Under the pieces are notes generated by a model. The model saw only the letters and a program-made list of their open reading frames with translations. It did not search any database and was not told where the DNA came from. Below, in pieces: positions 16,652 to 24,688 of a DNA stretch of 64,000 nt. The translations under genes were made by a program, and so were the position numbers. The stretch lies in NCBI RefSeq assembly GCF_028745515.1, contig NZ_JAQZSG010000004.1:121718-185717 (forward strand), written 5' to 3'. The first letter of the stretch is position 1. Every line of letters starts with the position of its first letter. Source of the stretch: Paenibacillus thermotolerans (lineage in GTDB: Bacteria > Bacillota > Bacilli > Paenibacillales > YIM-B00363).

Positions 16652-16774
16652 TGTGAACTAAATCAAGCGCAAGTTTATGTAGAAGAGTCAGTAAGAACAA
16701 TCCCTGGCATCGGTAAAGAGTTTTGGTTTCACGATCCGAGCGGAAACAGACATTTAGTAACAGAACAAGTATAA
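16652..16774 (+). pseudogene. C-terminal fragment of a VOC/glyoxalase gene
   Basis: This frame without a usable start codon encodes about 40 residues ending in FWFHDPSGNRHLVTEQV, the characteristic last strand of a VOC-family enzyme. Nothing of the preceding domain remains. A ribosome-binding site and the start of an intact VOC gene follow immediately, so this is a decayed neighbour or duplicate. Confidence 0.6.
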
Positions 16775-16785
16775 GGAGTGGTCCT

Positions 16786-17235
16786 ATGAATCAAGAGTTT
16801 GGATTTTCCCGTATTGGTTACGTGTATGTTCCGACAACCCGGATGGATGAATCGATTGCATGGTACACCCATAATTTGGATTTTAAACTAATGGATAAGT
16901 TTCAAGACAGAGGTTCTTTTATTGCAGTTTTACAACATCCTCATAAAAACTCAATTGCATTATTACTAATTGAAACAAAAGAAAAGCAATCATTAGAAAT
17001 CATGAGGAATGGGAAGCCTTTTCCAATCATGGCTTTGAATTGCCCGGACATTGAATATACATATAAATTACTGAAAGACAAGGGAATAATGGTTGACGAT
17101 CTCCATACTTTAGGTGCCGGTGAAGCTAAATATTTTTATTTCAGAGATAATGAAGGAAATTTATTAGAAGCCGCTTGGTCCATATGGGATCCGAAAGACG
17201 AAATAAAAGAGGATTTTATTACGATAAAAGAATAG
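16786..17235 (+). CDS. VOC family protein
   Basis: A 149-residue single-domain VOC protein: FSRIGYVYVPTTRMDESIA with WYTHNLDF opens the fold and FYFRDNEGNLLEAAW closes it. The substrate is unknown. The ATG follows ATAAGGAGTGG directly behind the VOC fragment. Confidence 0.82.
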   Translation: MNQEFGFSRIGYVYVPTTRMDESIAWYTHNLDFKLMDKFQDRGSFIAVLQHPHKNSIALLLIETKEKQSLEIMRNGKPFPIMALNCPDIEYTYKLLKDKGIMVDDLHTLGAGEAKYFYFRDNEGNLLEAAWSIWDPKDEIKEDFITIKE

Positions 17236-17292
17236 CGGCATAAAGTCGGATACATCGTACTTAACCTAAGATGTTACAAAGGAGCTCGTCAT

Positions 17293-17700
17293 ATGAATCC
17301 ACCCAAACATATTGTTTCGGCAGCGGCAATTGTTTTAAACGATCGGAATGAAATTTTGTTAATTAAAGGACCGCGAAGAGGCTGGGAGGCGCCGGGAGGA
17401 CAAGTCGAAGAAGGCGAGTCGCCGGCACAAGCGGCAATTCGGGAAACGAAAGAAGAATCGGGTGTTGATATTGAAATCATTAGATTTTGCGGGATCTTTC
17501 AGAACGTTGAGAAAAGTATTTGTAATACATTATTCCTGGCAAAATACGTTGGCGGAACCCCAATACCAACAAGCGAAAGTCTTGAATCCGGATTTTTCTC
17601 GATTGACAGAGCATTAGAGATGGTGACATGGGGCAATTTTAGAGAGCGAATTGAAGCTTGCCTAAGATCTGACGGAGCACCGGTGTATGTTGAATTCTAA
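17293..17700 (+). CDS. NUDIX hydrolase
   Basis: A 135-residue NUDIX hydrolase with the box GGQVEEGESPAQAAIRETKE continuing ESGV. It differs enough from the NUDIX protein at 14.8 kb to have a separate substrate. The ATG has an AAAGGAG site. An orphan pyrE-like gene follows after 21 bp, suggesting a shared role in nucleotide metabolism. Confidence 0.87.
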   Translation: MNPPKHIVSAAAIVLNDRNEILLIKGPRRGWEAPGGQVEEGESPAQAAIRETKEESGVDIEIIRFCGIFQNVEKSICNTLFLAKYVGGTPIPTSESLESGFFSIDRALEMVTWGNFRERIEACLRSDGAPVYVEF

Positions 17701-17721
17701 TGCAAACAAAGGAGATGTCTA

Positions 17722-18264
17722 ATGGATAGTAGAACGTTGGCAAAAGAAATATATGGTGCCGCTCATCTGGAAGGAACTTTTACATTAAGATCAGGACTTG
17801 TATCAACCGAGTATTTTGACAAGTATTTATTCGAAGCGGATCCATTATTACTGAAGAAAATTTCCGAGGCGCTTGTTCATTTGATTCCTGAAGGAATAGA
17901 AGTATTAGCGGGTCTTGAAATGGGCGGAATACCAATCGTAACGGCGCTATCGCTACAATCAAAATTACCTGCGGCTTTTGTTAGAAAAAAAGCGAAACAA
18001 TACGGGACAGCGAAACTGGCGGAGGGTGCCGCAATTCAGGGCAAGAAAGTTTGTGTCGTTGAAGATGTAATTACTACGGGCGGACAAGTTGTTTTAAGCA
18101 CTCAGGATTTAAGAGAGGCCGGGGCCATTGTTGAAGATGTGATATGTGTGATCGAAAGAAACCCTGAAGGAAGAAAAAAACTGGAGGAAATCGGATTGAA
18201 GGTACATTCATTGTTCAAGATGGAGGACTTATTGGAGGGATATTTAGATGATCAAATTGATTGA
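17722..18264 (+). CDS. pyrE: Orotate phosphoribosyltransferase-like protein
   Basis: A 180-residue type I phosphoribosyltransferase with the PRPP-binding motif VVEDVITTGGQV near residue 112 and the PyrE-type FTLRSGLVSTEYFDKY at the N-terminus. PyrE joins orotate and PRPP to give OMP. It is shorter than typical PyrE proteins (about 205-215 residues) and is not in a pyr operon, so it may be a paralogue with a salvage or other role. Its end overlaps the next VOC gene by 17 bp. Confidence 0.8.
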   Translation: MDSRTLAKEIYGAAHLEGTFTLRSGLVSTEYFDKYLFEADPLLLKKISEALVHLIPEGIEVLAGLEMGGIPIVTALSLQSKLPAAFVRKKAKQYGTAKLAEGAAIQGKKVCVVEDVITTGGQVVLSTQDLREAGAIVEDVICVIERNPEGRKKLEEIGLKVHSLFKMEDLLEGYLDDQID

Positions 18265-18613
18265 AAAGGTCGATCATGTTCAATTACCGGTAAGTGATAT
18301 TGAGAAAGCAACAGAATGGTACTCTAAAGTGCTTGGATTGGAGGTCATGTCCGTAGGATGGTTGAAGTTTAGCGAAGGCCCCGTGTTAATGCTCCATCAA
18401 AGCAGCAAAGACACAAGAGTATCCTGGCTTTCGGAAGCGGATTTCCCAATGCCGGCTTTTATGTTTTTGACGAATAATATCGATGAATTGTATAAAACAC
18501 TGAGTGAAAACAATACACTAATAAGAATGTATCAAGATGAAGGATTCGGTTGGGTTATTAAGTTTGTCGATCCGTTTGGAAATGAATTGGGAGCATATCA
18601 ACCAAACGATTAA
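18248..18613 (+). CDS. VOC family protein
   Basis: A 121-residue VOC-fold protein (DHVQLPVSDIEKATEWYSKV at the start, VIKFVDPFGNELGAYQ at the end). Its ATG lies inside the end of the pyrE-like gene, implying coupled translation. The substrate is unknown. Confidence 0.82.
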   Translation: MIKLIEKVDHVQLPVSDIEKATEWYSKVLGLEVMSVGWLKFSEGPVLMLHQSSKDTRVSWLSEADFPMPAFMFLTNNIDELYKTLSENNTLIRMYQDEGFGWVIKFVDPFGNELGAYQPND

Positions 18614-18634
18614 AAGAGGGTGGGTGGTTATCAT

Positions 18635-19033
18635 ATGGATATGGAACAGCTTTTTAACGAATCTGAGCATCACAAGTCTCTATTTGAAAAAATCAGATCG
18701 TTATGTCTTTCCTTCCCCGGAACGAGTGAACGAATGAGTCATGGCGCCCCGTCATTTTTCATTAATGACAAACTTTCTTTTGTACAATATCGTGTGAATC
18801 ATCATGGCGACGGAAAAATTGCGCTCTGGTGCTCCGCTCCTGCAGGTGTGCAATCGTTGTTAATGGATTCGTCGCCGGAAATTTACTTTAGACCCGCGTA
18901 CGTCGGACATTTGGGCTGGGTAGGAATGAGACTCGATCGGGATGCGTCATGGGGAGATATTTCCGGAATAATCGGTGAGGCTTATTTGAATAGAGCGCCC
19001 AAGAAATACAAGGAACTGATTAAAAAAACTTGA
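18635..19033 (+). CDS. MmcQ/YjbR family protein
   Basis: A 132-residue YjbR-type protein (CyaY-like fold): LCLSFPGTSERMSHGAPSFF, VGHLGWVGMRL and the terminal APKK segment are family features. Family members are small DNA-binding or uncharacterised proteins. The ATG at 18635 is preferred over GTG at 18620. The next gene starts at TTG overlapping its TGA. Confidence 0.75.
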   Translation: MDMEQLFNESEHHKSLFEKIRSLCLSFPGTSERMSHGAPSFFINDKLSFVQYRVNHHGDGKIALWCSAPAGVQSLLMDSSPEIYFRPAYVGHLGWVGMRLDRDASWGDISGIIGEAYLNRAPKKYKELIKKT

Positions 19034-19560
19034 ACCCGATGAAGCTTATCGATCGGTATTTACCAAGCTGGGACTTTGCCAAATCGAATAAGATTCCGTT
19101 GAATCGTAAGAACATTCCTGACGATTCCATTCTGTATCAAGTGGATTTTAGCAAATCCAAGATAATAAAACTATTGTTTTTCTTGCGCGGGTTGTCGACG
19201 AAGAAGTTAACATTGGACAATGCTTTGCGCTTCGGGTTTATATTGTTAGACCGGAACGATCGTGAAATTGTCCTCGGATTCATTGCTCAACCTTGGAAGC
19301 TAAAAGGAAATATTATTAACGCTGCCCCGGATGAATTTCTACGATTTGACAAGTCCGACTATATGAAAGCGGTTTGGAATTTTCGTTATGATCAGGAACA
19401 AGAAGATGTTTATTTGTTTACTGAAACGCGGATCCATTGTACAAGCACCGGGGCCAAAATGAAGTTTTCGCTTTATTGGTCGGTCATCGGCTTTTTCAGC
19501 GGAGTGATCCGGAATGAAATGCTGAAAATCATTAAAAATGAACTGGAATCAAGGAATTGA
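19030..19560 (+). CDS. SRPBCC-like protein of unknown function
   Basis: A protein of 173-176 residues whose layout (N-terminal LIDRYLPSWDFAKSN, central ALRFGFILLDRNDREIVLGF, and C-terminal YLFTETRIHCTS followed by an amphipathic helix) looks like a START/SRPBCC lipid-binding fold. No catalytic residues can be named. It starts at a TTG overlapping the preceding stop (TTGA) or at the ATG at 19039. Confidence 0.55.
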   Translation: MNPMKLIDRYLPSWDFAKSNKIPLNRKNIPDDSILYQVDFSKSKIIKLLFFLRGLSTKKLTLDNALRFGFILLDRNDREIVLGFIAQPWKLKGNIINAAPDEFLRFDKSDYMKAVWNFRYDQEQEDVYLFTETRIHCTSTGAKMKFSLYWSVIGFFSGVIRNEMLKIIKNELESRN

Positions 19561-19585
19561 AGCGCATTAAGCAAAGCAGCAGCTC

Positions 19586-20275
19586 TCATTGAGAGCTGCC
19601 GCCTTCGTTCGGGCCTGCAAGCCCGTGCAATATAAATTCGATCGTCCGATCGACCTCCGCTTCATCATCCCATGCAAGCTCGGGAGCGATGATATAACGG
19701 GCGATAAAGAAACCGAGAACGGTCGTCACGGCCAGTCTTAATGCGGAAAGCGGAGGCATATCTCCCCTCAAGAAGCCTTGCGATTGAAACCGCATCACAA
19801 TCCCTTGCACCTTCGGGATGATTTCCTTCTCGATCATTTCTTTAAAAGGCTCCTTCATCTCGGGGTGAAAAGGAATTTCCTGCAATAGGATGCGGATAAC
19901 GGACAAATTTTTACGAACAAATTCGTCCCGGTTTCGAAATACGGCGCGCAAAAATTGTTCAAAGCTCGGGTAAGGAGCGTTAAGCACCTTAAAAAAATCT
20001 TTGAACACGAATGGAGCAATGAATTTGGCGACGATCGGCGAGACGATGGAGAACAGAAGATCCTTCTTCGTTTTGTAATGCCGGAATATCGTTCCTTCCG
20101 CGACGCCTGCTCGCTGAGCGATTTCACTGGTGGAAGAGGCGGAGTAGCCTTTTTCGGAAAACACCTCGATGGCGGCCATTAAAATTTTATTTTGTTTTTC
20201 CGTCATTTTCGGTTGTTCATCGCTCAGCTTAAGCAGTTCTTCGATCCAGCGTTCCTCGTTTTGTTCCGGTGCCAT
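19586..20275 (-). CDS. TetR/AcrR family regulator of the ABC operon
   Basis: A 229-residue TetR-type repressor. The N-terminal helix-turn-helix (about residues 25-70) includes ILMAAIEVFSEKGYSASSTS and VAEGTIFRHYKTKKDL. The C-terminal ligand domain is all-helical. The ATG at 20275 follows AAGGAGG by 8 nt. It is the last gene of the operon after the ABC permease (25-bp gap). Two copies of a TGAGT-ACTCA palindrome flank the operon promoter, so autoregulation is very likely. Confidence 0.9.
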   Translation of the reverse strand: MAPEQNEERWIEELLKLSDEQPKMTEKQNKILMAAIEVFSEKGYSASSTSEIAQRAGVAEGTIFRHYKTKKDLLFSIVSPIVAKFIAPFVFKDFFKVLNAPYPSFEQFLRAVFRNRDEFVRKNLSVIRILLQEIPFHPEMKEPFKEMIEKEIIPKVQGIVMRFQSQGFLRGDMPPLSALRLAVTTVLGFFIARYIIAPELAWDDEAEVDRTIEFILHGLAGPNEGGSSQ

Positions 20276-20299
20276 CGGTTCCGCCTCCTTCTTCAACAC

Positions 20300-21334
20300 T
20301 TACATACTTCTGTATTTCTTCAATGCCGCCACGTTCAAGAGCATAAAGGCGAGCGAAAAGCCGACCAACACATACACATCCGCAGCAATGTCGCTCCAGC
20401 CCCCGCCTTTTACCATTACCGTCCGCAGCGCGTCAGCTCCGTACGTTAAAGGCATCGCATAGGAGAGCACACGCAGCCAAGAGACGATCGTCTCGAGCGG
20501 AAACAATCCCGAGAAAAATACTTGCGGCACGATGACGAGCGGAATGAACTGCATCATTTGGAACTCGTTCGCCGCGAAGGCGGACAGCAGGATGCCAAGC
20601 GAAAGCGCGGTAAGCGCCAGCAAAGCGGTGATGAGCAGCACGTATCCGAACGAGCCGACCATCAGCATTCCCAGTATATCAACCGAAAACCAAGCAATCA
20701 ATCCGGCCTGGAGCAGCGTGAAAATGCCGAAGCCGCACACATAGCCGAGCACCATGTCGGTACGTTTCATCGGGGACGCCATGATTCGCTCCAGCGTGCC
20801 GCCGGTGCGTTCCCGCAAAAAGGCGATTCCGGCAATCAGGAAAACGAAAAAGAACGAGAATACGCCGATCAGCACGGGACCGAACCAATCGAACGAGACG
20901 AGATCGGAAGAACCGTATAAATAAGTGATGCTCGGCTCCGTTTGGGCGGAAGCGGGCAACAGCTTTTGGAAAGCGGTTTGAATCGTCAGCATGACGGATT
21001 TCGATTTCGACGGATCGCTGCCTTCCAAAACCAATTGCGGCCGTTCGTCCGCGAAAAGCAGTACCGCATCGTAATCGCCCGATTGGAGCAGAAGCTTGGC
21101 AGCGTCAACGTCCGCGGCGTTAACGTTCTCCACCTCCGCGTCCGTTTCTTTCAGCGCATTCTCGACGGGTCCCGGAACGCCGGAGATCCCGATTTTCGGC
21201 ACGTACGTATCCCCGTTAAAAATGAGCGACATCAGCGTCAAGATGAGCAGCGGCGCGACGAGCATCAATGCGAGCGTGCGGCGGTCGCGAAGAAATTGCC
21301 GGATGATCCGGATCATCAGTGCGCGAATTCTCAT
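20300..21334 (-). CDS. ABC-2 type transporter permease
   Basis: A 344-residue membrane subunit with one N-terminal transmembrane helix, a large extracytoplasmic loop (about residues 45-165) and five helices in the C-terminal half, the ABC-2/YhfB-like exporter layout. ERTGGTLERIMASPMKR is the coupling-helix region typical of the family. It overlaps the ATPase gene by 4 bp. The pair probably exports a hydrophobic compound or antibiotic under the control of the TetR protein. Confidence 0.9.
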   Translation of the reverse strand: MRIRALMIRIIRQFLRDRRTLALMLVAPLLILTLMSLIFNGDTYVPKIGISGVPGPVENALKETDAEVENVNAADVDAAKLLLQSGDYDAVLLFADERPQLVLEGSDPSKSKSVMLTIQTAFQKLLPASAQTEPSITYLYGSSDLVSFDWFGPVLIGVFSFFFVFLIAGIAFLRERTGGTLERIMASPMKRTDMVLGYVCGFGIFTLLQAGLIAWFSVDILGMLMVGSFGYVLLITALLALTALSLGILLSAFAANEFQMMQFIPLVIVPQVFFSGLFPLETIVSWLRVLSYAMPLTYGADALRTVMVKGGGWSDIAADVYVLVGFSLAFMLLNVAALKKYRSM

Positions 21335-22053
21335 GCTTGCTCCCTCCCATAGACAAGAAACGCTTCCTCAATCGTAGCTACATCGGACCGGCGCTTCAGC
21401 TCTTCCGGCGTTCCTGCGGCAATTAAGCATCCGTCGCGAAGCATGGCCAGCGTGCCGCACTTGTCGGCTTCGTCCATCACATGGGTGGTGACGACGATGG
21501 CGGTGCCTTTGGCTTTGATGCGGTGAAGCTCCTCCCAAATCTGCAGGCGGAGCACCGGGTCGATCCCGACGGTCGGCTCGTCAAGGATCAGAACGGGAGG
21601 CTCGTGCAGCATGGCGATGGCAAGAGACAGACGGCGCTTCATCCCTCCGGAAAACTTGTGCACGGGCTTGCTGCGATCGGTTGCAAGGCCGACAAGCTCC
21701 AGCGAGGCATTGATTCTTTCCTTCTTTTTGGCACCTCTCAGGCCGTAAATCGCTGCGAAGAAGTCTAAGTTATCCTTGGCGGAAAGCTCCGAATACAATG
21801 CGTCGGACTGCGCCATGTACCCGATTCGGCTCAAGTTGCCGTAATTCGGCATGCGCTCGCCAAGCACGTGAACCGTGCCGGAAGTAGGGGCTTCGATACC
21901 GGCGATAAGTTTGACCAGCGTAGTTTTTCCGGCGCCGGAAGGGCCGAGCAGCCCGAAAATATGACCTTCGGGAATGTCTAATGTGATGTCTCGGAGTATG
22001 GGCTGAGAACCGTACGATTTGGAGATATGGTCCAGTCTAATGGGGACATTCAT
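21331..22053 (-). CDS. ABC transporter ATP-binding protein
   Basis: A 240-residue exporter ATPase with Walker A GPSGAGKTT, a Q-loop, the signature FSGGMKRRL, Walker B VLILDEPTVGID and the switch histidine in VVTTHVMDEAD. The ATG at 22053 is preferred because GGAG lies 9 nt upstream; an ATG at 22068 lacks a site. It is the first gene of the ATPase-permease-TetR operon. Confidence 0.92.
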   Translation of the reverse strand: MNVPIRLDHISKSYGSQPILRDITLDIPEGHIFGLLGPSGAGKTTLVKLIAGIEAPTSGTVHVLGERMPNYGNLSRIGYMAQSDALYSELSAKDNLDFFAAIYGLRGAKKKERINASLELVGLATDRSKPVHKFSGGMKRRLSLAIAMLHEPPVLILDEPTVGIDPVLRLQIWEELHRIKAKGTAIVVTTHVMDEADKCGTLAMLRDGCLIAAGTPEELKRRSDVATIEEAFLVYGREQA

Positions 22054-22079
22054 AGGGACACGCTCCATTCTTTTGTGAG

Positions 22080-22093
22080 TGAGTAATTACTCA
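22080..22093. promoter_or_regulatory. Operator 1, perfect palindrome
   Basis: TGAGTAATTACTCA is a perfect 14-bp palindrome just downstream of the predicted transcription start of the ABC/TetR operon. Confidence 0.75.
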
Positions 22094-22099
22094 TTTCTG

Positions 22100-22128
22100 A
22101 ATATAGCATGGCGCCAATGAAGTGTAAA
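22100..22128 (-). promoter_or_regulatory. Sigma-A promoter of the ABC/TetR operon
   Basis: On the minus strand TTTACA (22128-22123) and TATATT (22105-22100) are 17 bp apart. The promoter lies exactly between the two palindromic operators. Confidence 0.7.
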
Positions 22129-22129
22129 G

Positions 22130-22143
22130 TGAGTAATCACTCA
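22130..22143. promoter_or_regulatory. Operator 2, near-perfect palindrome
   Basis: TGAGTAATCACTCA shares both TGAGT/ACTCA arms with operator 1 and lies 50 bp from it, immediately upstream of the -35 element. Confidence 0.7.
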
Positions 22144-22412
22144 TTTTTTTGGGGTTAGTTGCAGATCGAACAAAAGGTGAAGGTGCATCCTTTTTTACTG
22201 AACGGGTAGATTAGCGTTAATGGAGTTTCATTTTCTTCATTTCCCATTTAGCGGAACTTTCAATCTCCAAATACGTTTATGTAATAAATAGCTTTTAGTG
22301 AATTGATTGAATAATAAGGAGAGTGGTAGTTGGTGCAAGAAAAAGAGCAAGGGAAATCTGTCGAACCCCGATATATACTGGGAATATCGATCGACTGGGG
22401 AGGAGAATGGGT

Positions 22413-23171
22413 GTGCAGTTATCTTACAATCAAAAGATGCAGCTGTTTGAAAGCGGTTACGTTGTTATACCCGGTGTAGTACCGACGTTGATGATCAAAG
22501 AAGCGTTGAAAGCCGTAAATCATTCGCTAGGAAAAGGAATTCCGGAAGGCCATAAAGGAGCGAACTATTGCCAAGAGCTTGAGAAGCACCCGGCGATAAC
22601 AAACCTTTTCAACAAAACTCCTGCAAAAACACTGATCGACACTTTAATCGGAGAGAACAACTTCTACCCAATAAACGGCGCTCAAATTGCTCTTCGCTTT
22701 CCGGACTACCAAGACCCGCCGAATCCTTATGCAGGCGCCCATCTCGACGGCATGCTGAAATTGAAAGAGGGAATTGTAGAAAATTTTACTGCTCTTGTCG
22801 GTATTCTCCTAAGCGATCAACCGGAACCGAATATGGGTAATTTCATTGTTTATCCCGGCTCACACCGGCTTTGCGAACAATATTTCCGGGAGAATGGACC
22901 TGACATTCTGCTGGAGGAGGAGACGTTTCAAACGAAGCATCGACCGATAAATATGCAGCTGCCGGAGCCGGTGCAAATCACCGGGCAGGCAGGAGACATT
23001 GTCATATCACATTACCAAATGATTCACGCCGGTGGACCGAATACGTCGCCATTCATACGTTATTCCTGTTATTATCGTGTCTATCACTCAGAAATCCGAA
23101 ACAATTGGAAAGCTCCGCTTACGGATCTATGGATGCATTGGCCAGGCTTACGGGATGTGCTAAATAAATGA
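22413..23171 (+). CDS. PhyH-family Fe(II)/2-oxoglutarate dioxygenase
   Basis: A 252-residue phytanoyl-CoA-dioxygenase-like oxygenase. The iron ligands are visible as the His-x-Asp pair in AHLDGM and the distal histidine in YQMIHAGGPN; an arginine in FIRYSCYYRV would bind 2-oxoglutarate. The substrate is unknown. The GTG at 22413 is preferred since GGAGGAG ends 7 nt before it; an ATG at 22407 is too close to the site. A terminator follows, so it is monocistronic. Confidence 0.82.
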   Translation: MQLSYNQKMQLFESGYVVIPGVVPTLMIKEALKAVNHSLGKGIPEGHKGANYCQELEKHPAITNLFNKTPAKTLIDTLIGENNFYPINGAQIALRFPDYQDPPNPYAGAHLDGMLKLKEGIVENFTALVGILLSDQPEPNMGNFIVYPGSHRLCEQYFRENGPDILLEEETFQTKHRPINMQLPEPVQITGQAGDIVISHYQMIHAGGPNTSPFIRYSCYYRVYHSEIRNNWKAPLTDLWMHWPGLRDVLNK

Positions 23172-23200
23172 AGTGAGATATTCGGCTACAAACAAATAAA

Positions 23201-23228
23201 ACCGGGGACTCCTAAGTCCCCGGTTTTT
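23201..23228 (+). terminator. Intrinsic terminator after the PhyH gene
   Basis: A perfect 10-bp stem (23201-23210 with 23215-23224) with a 4-nt loop runs into TTTTT. Confidence 0.85.
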
Positions 23229-23277
23229 CGCCGTATTATACGAGTACTGTAATTAGCATTGACATTAAAATATGTTG

Positions 23278-23330
23278 TTGACATGACACCAAATGGTGTC
23301 CTATAATCAAAGTGTCACCAAATGGTGTCC
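23278..23330 (+). promoter_or_regulatory. Promoter with doubled operator of the DoxX-ArsR-SRPBCC operon
   Basis: TTGACA (23278-23283) and TATAAT (23302-23307) are 18 bp apart. The 15-bp sequence CACCAAATGGTGTCC occurs at 23287-23301, inside the spacer, and again at 23316-23330, at the start of the transcript. Each copy contains a dyad (ACACC/GGTGT in the first). The placement fits repression by the ArsR protein encoded downstream. Confidence 0.75.
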
Positions 23331-23384
23331 AATCAACGATTACTTATTTGGAAAGTTTGGAAACAATGATGGGGGGAGTAATGA

Positions 23385-23807
23385 TTGAGTCAATTGATTG
23401 GTACGGAAACCACCGCGCAAGCAGGAATCAAGCCTCGAGGAATCATGATTGCTTATTGGTCCGTCACGTTTCTACTCGCAGCGGCTATTACGTTAAGCGG
23501 GATCGGGCAACTGATGCAGTATGGGGGAAACGTCGAGTTAGTGACAAAGCTTGGCTATCCGCTTTACGTTCTGACCATTCTCGGAGTTTGGAAAGTGCTC
23601 GGAGCCGTCGCTCTCGTCATGCCGGGTTTACCTCGGCTTAAAGAATGGGTTCATGCCGGTATTTTTTTTCTAATGACCGGTGCAGCTATTTCTCATGCGT
23701 TTGCTAATGACTATGGCGACTCTGGGTTTAATCTAATCCTTCCGCTTTTCTATGCCGCGTTAAATATTGCCTCGTGGGCGCTTCGTCCAAAGAGCCGAAG
23801 ACTTTAA
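23385..23807 (+). CDS. DoxX-like membrane protein
   Basis: A 140-residue protein with four transmembrane helices (about residues 20-42, 56-78, 83-105 and 112-130) of the DoxX-like superfamily; GIGQLMQYGG and LGVWKVLGAVALVMPGLPRLKEW are typical. The function is unknown, but such genes often sit beside ArsR regulators and SRPBCC proteins. The TTG start follows GGGGGGAG by 6 nt. It is the first gene of the operon. Confidence 0.8.
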   Translation: MSQLIGTETTAQAGIKPRGIMIAYWSVTFLLAAAITLSGIGQLMQYGGNVELVTKLGYPLYVLTILGVWKVLGAVALVMPGLPRLKEWVHAGIFFLMTGAAISHAFANDYGDSGFNLILPLFYAALNIASWALRPKSRRL

Positions 23808-23886
23808 GAGGGGGAGGGTAAAGGCTGGCCATACATGACATCAATAGATTTCTGCTTCAGAAAGATACAGTATTGGAGGGGGTGCT

Positions 23887-24216
23887 ATGAGCGAGAACGA
23901 CAAGTTGCGTGATGTGTTTGACGCGATTGCAGACCCGACCAGGCGCCGACTGATTCATTTATTGGCAGAGGCAGAGGAGCTGCCGCTTCATGAGTTAACG
24001 GCGAAGTTTTCAATGGGCCGTACAGCGGTTTCCAAGCATTTGACAATCCTCAAAGAGGCTGGACTTGTCCTTGACCGAAAAGTCGGCAGAGAAACGCGAT
24101 ATAGACTAAACGCCTCTCCGCTCAGAGAAATTCAAGATTGGGTGGCTTTCTACAGCAAGTTCTGGAGTACGAATATGTTGCGCTTGAACCAACTATTAGA
24201 GGAGGAAGAAGAATGA
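23887..24216 (+). CDS. ArsR-family transcriptional repressor
   Basis: A 109-residue winged-helix regulator (FDAIADPTRRRLIHLLAEAE, FSMGRTAVSKHLTILKEAGL, VGRETRYRLNASPL). It lacks the ArsR-type CVC metal motif and is of the SdpR-like group that accompanies SRPBCC genes. It has a GGAGGGGG site and overlaps the next gene as ATGA. It probably binds the doubled CACCAAATGGTGTCC element in its operon promoter. Confidence 0.88.
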   Translation: MSENDKLRDVFDAIADPTRRRLIHLLAEAEELPLHELTAKFSMGRTAVSKHLTILKEAGLVLDRKVGRETRYRLNASPLREIQDWVAFYSKFWSTNMLRLNQLLEEEEE

Positions 24217-24632
24217 GTTTAACATTATCCTTGGATTTTCAGTACACGACATCGATTGAGAAGCTTTGGTCCGCCCTAACCGATTCAAGCAAGCTTGCCA
24301 AGTGGGTCGCCAATATTCATACCGGCGAGGGGATGGAAAACAATTTTAAGCCCGTCGTAGGACATCGTTTTCAGTTTCGCACGCAACCGACCGAATATTG
24401 GAACGGGATTATCGAAGGCGAGGTGCTTGTCGTAGAAGAACCCAACCGGTTGTCCTATACTTGGGCCAGCGGAGAGCAGCACACGATCACCTGGACGCTG
24501 CAGGATTTAGGAGACGGGAAGGTGAACCTTCATCTCGAACAAACCGGAATCTCAAACGCCCAAGCGCTCAACGGAGCTAAGTACGGGTGGGGGAAATGGT
24601 GCGGCGAGCTTGAAAAGGTGTTGGAACAGTAA
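24213..24632 (+). CDS. SRPBCC/AHSA1 family protein
   Basis: A 139-residue AHSA1-type START-fold protein (STSIEKLWSALTD-like opening, then LVVEEPNRLSYTW and a C-terminal helix WGKWCGELEKVLEQ). It would bind a hydrophobic ligand. Its ATG overlaps the ArsR stop, so the two are translationally coupled. Confidence 0.82.
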   Translation: MSLTLSLDFQYTTSIEKLWSALTDSSKLAKWVANIHTGEGMENNFKPVVGHRFQFRTQPTEYWNGIIEGEVLVVEEPNRLSYTWASGEQHTITWTLQDLGDGKVNLHLEQTGISNAQALNGAKYGWGKWCGELEKVLEQ

Positions 24633-24688
24633 CCGCATTCGGCAAAAAAACAACACTTCAAAATAAAAGCATACGAGGAGAGACGGAA

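Noticed and set aside
20522..21352. Plus-strand frames opposite the ABC permease gene
   Set aside because: They are antisense shadows; the minus-strand permease has clear membrane segments and operon overlaps.
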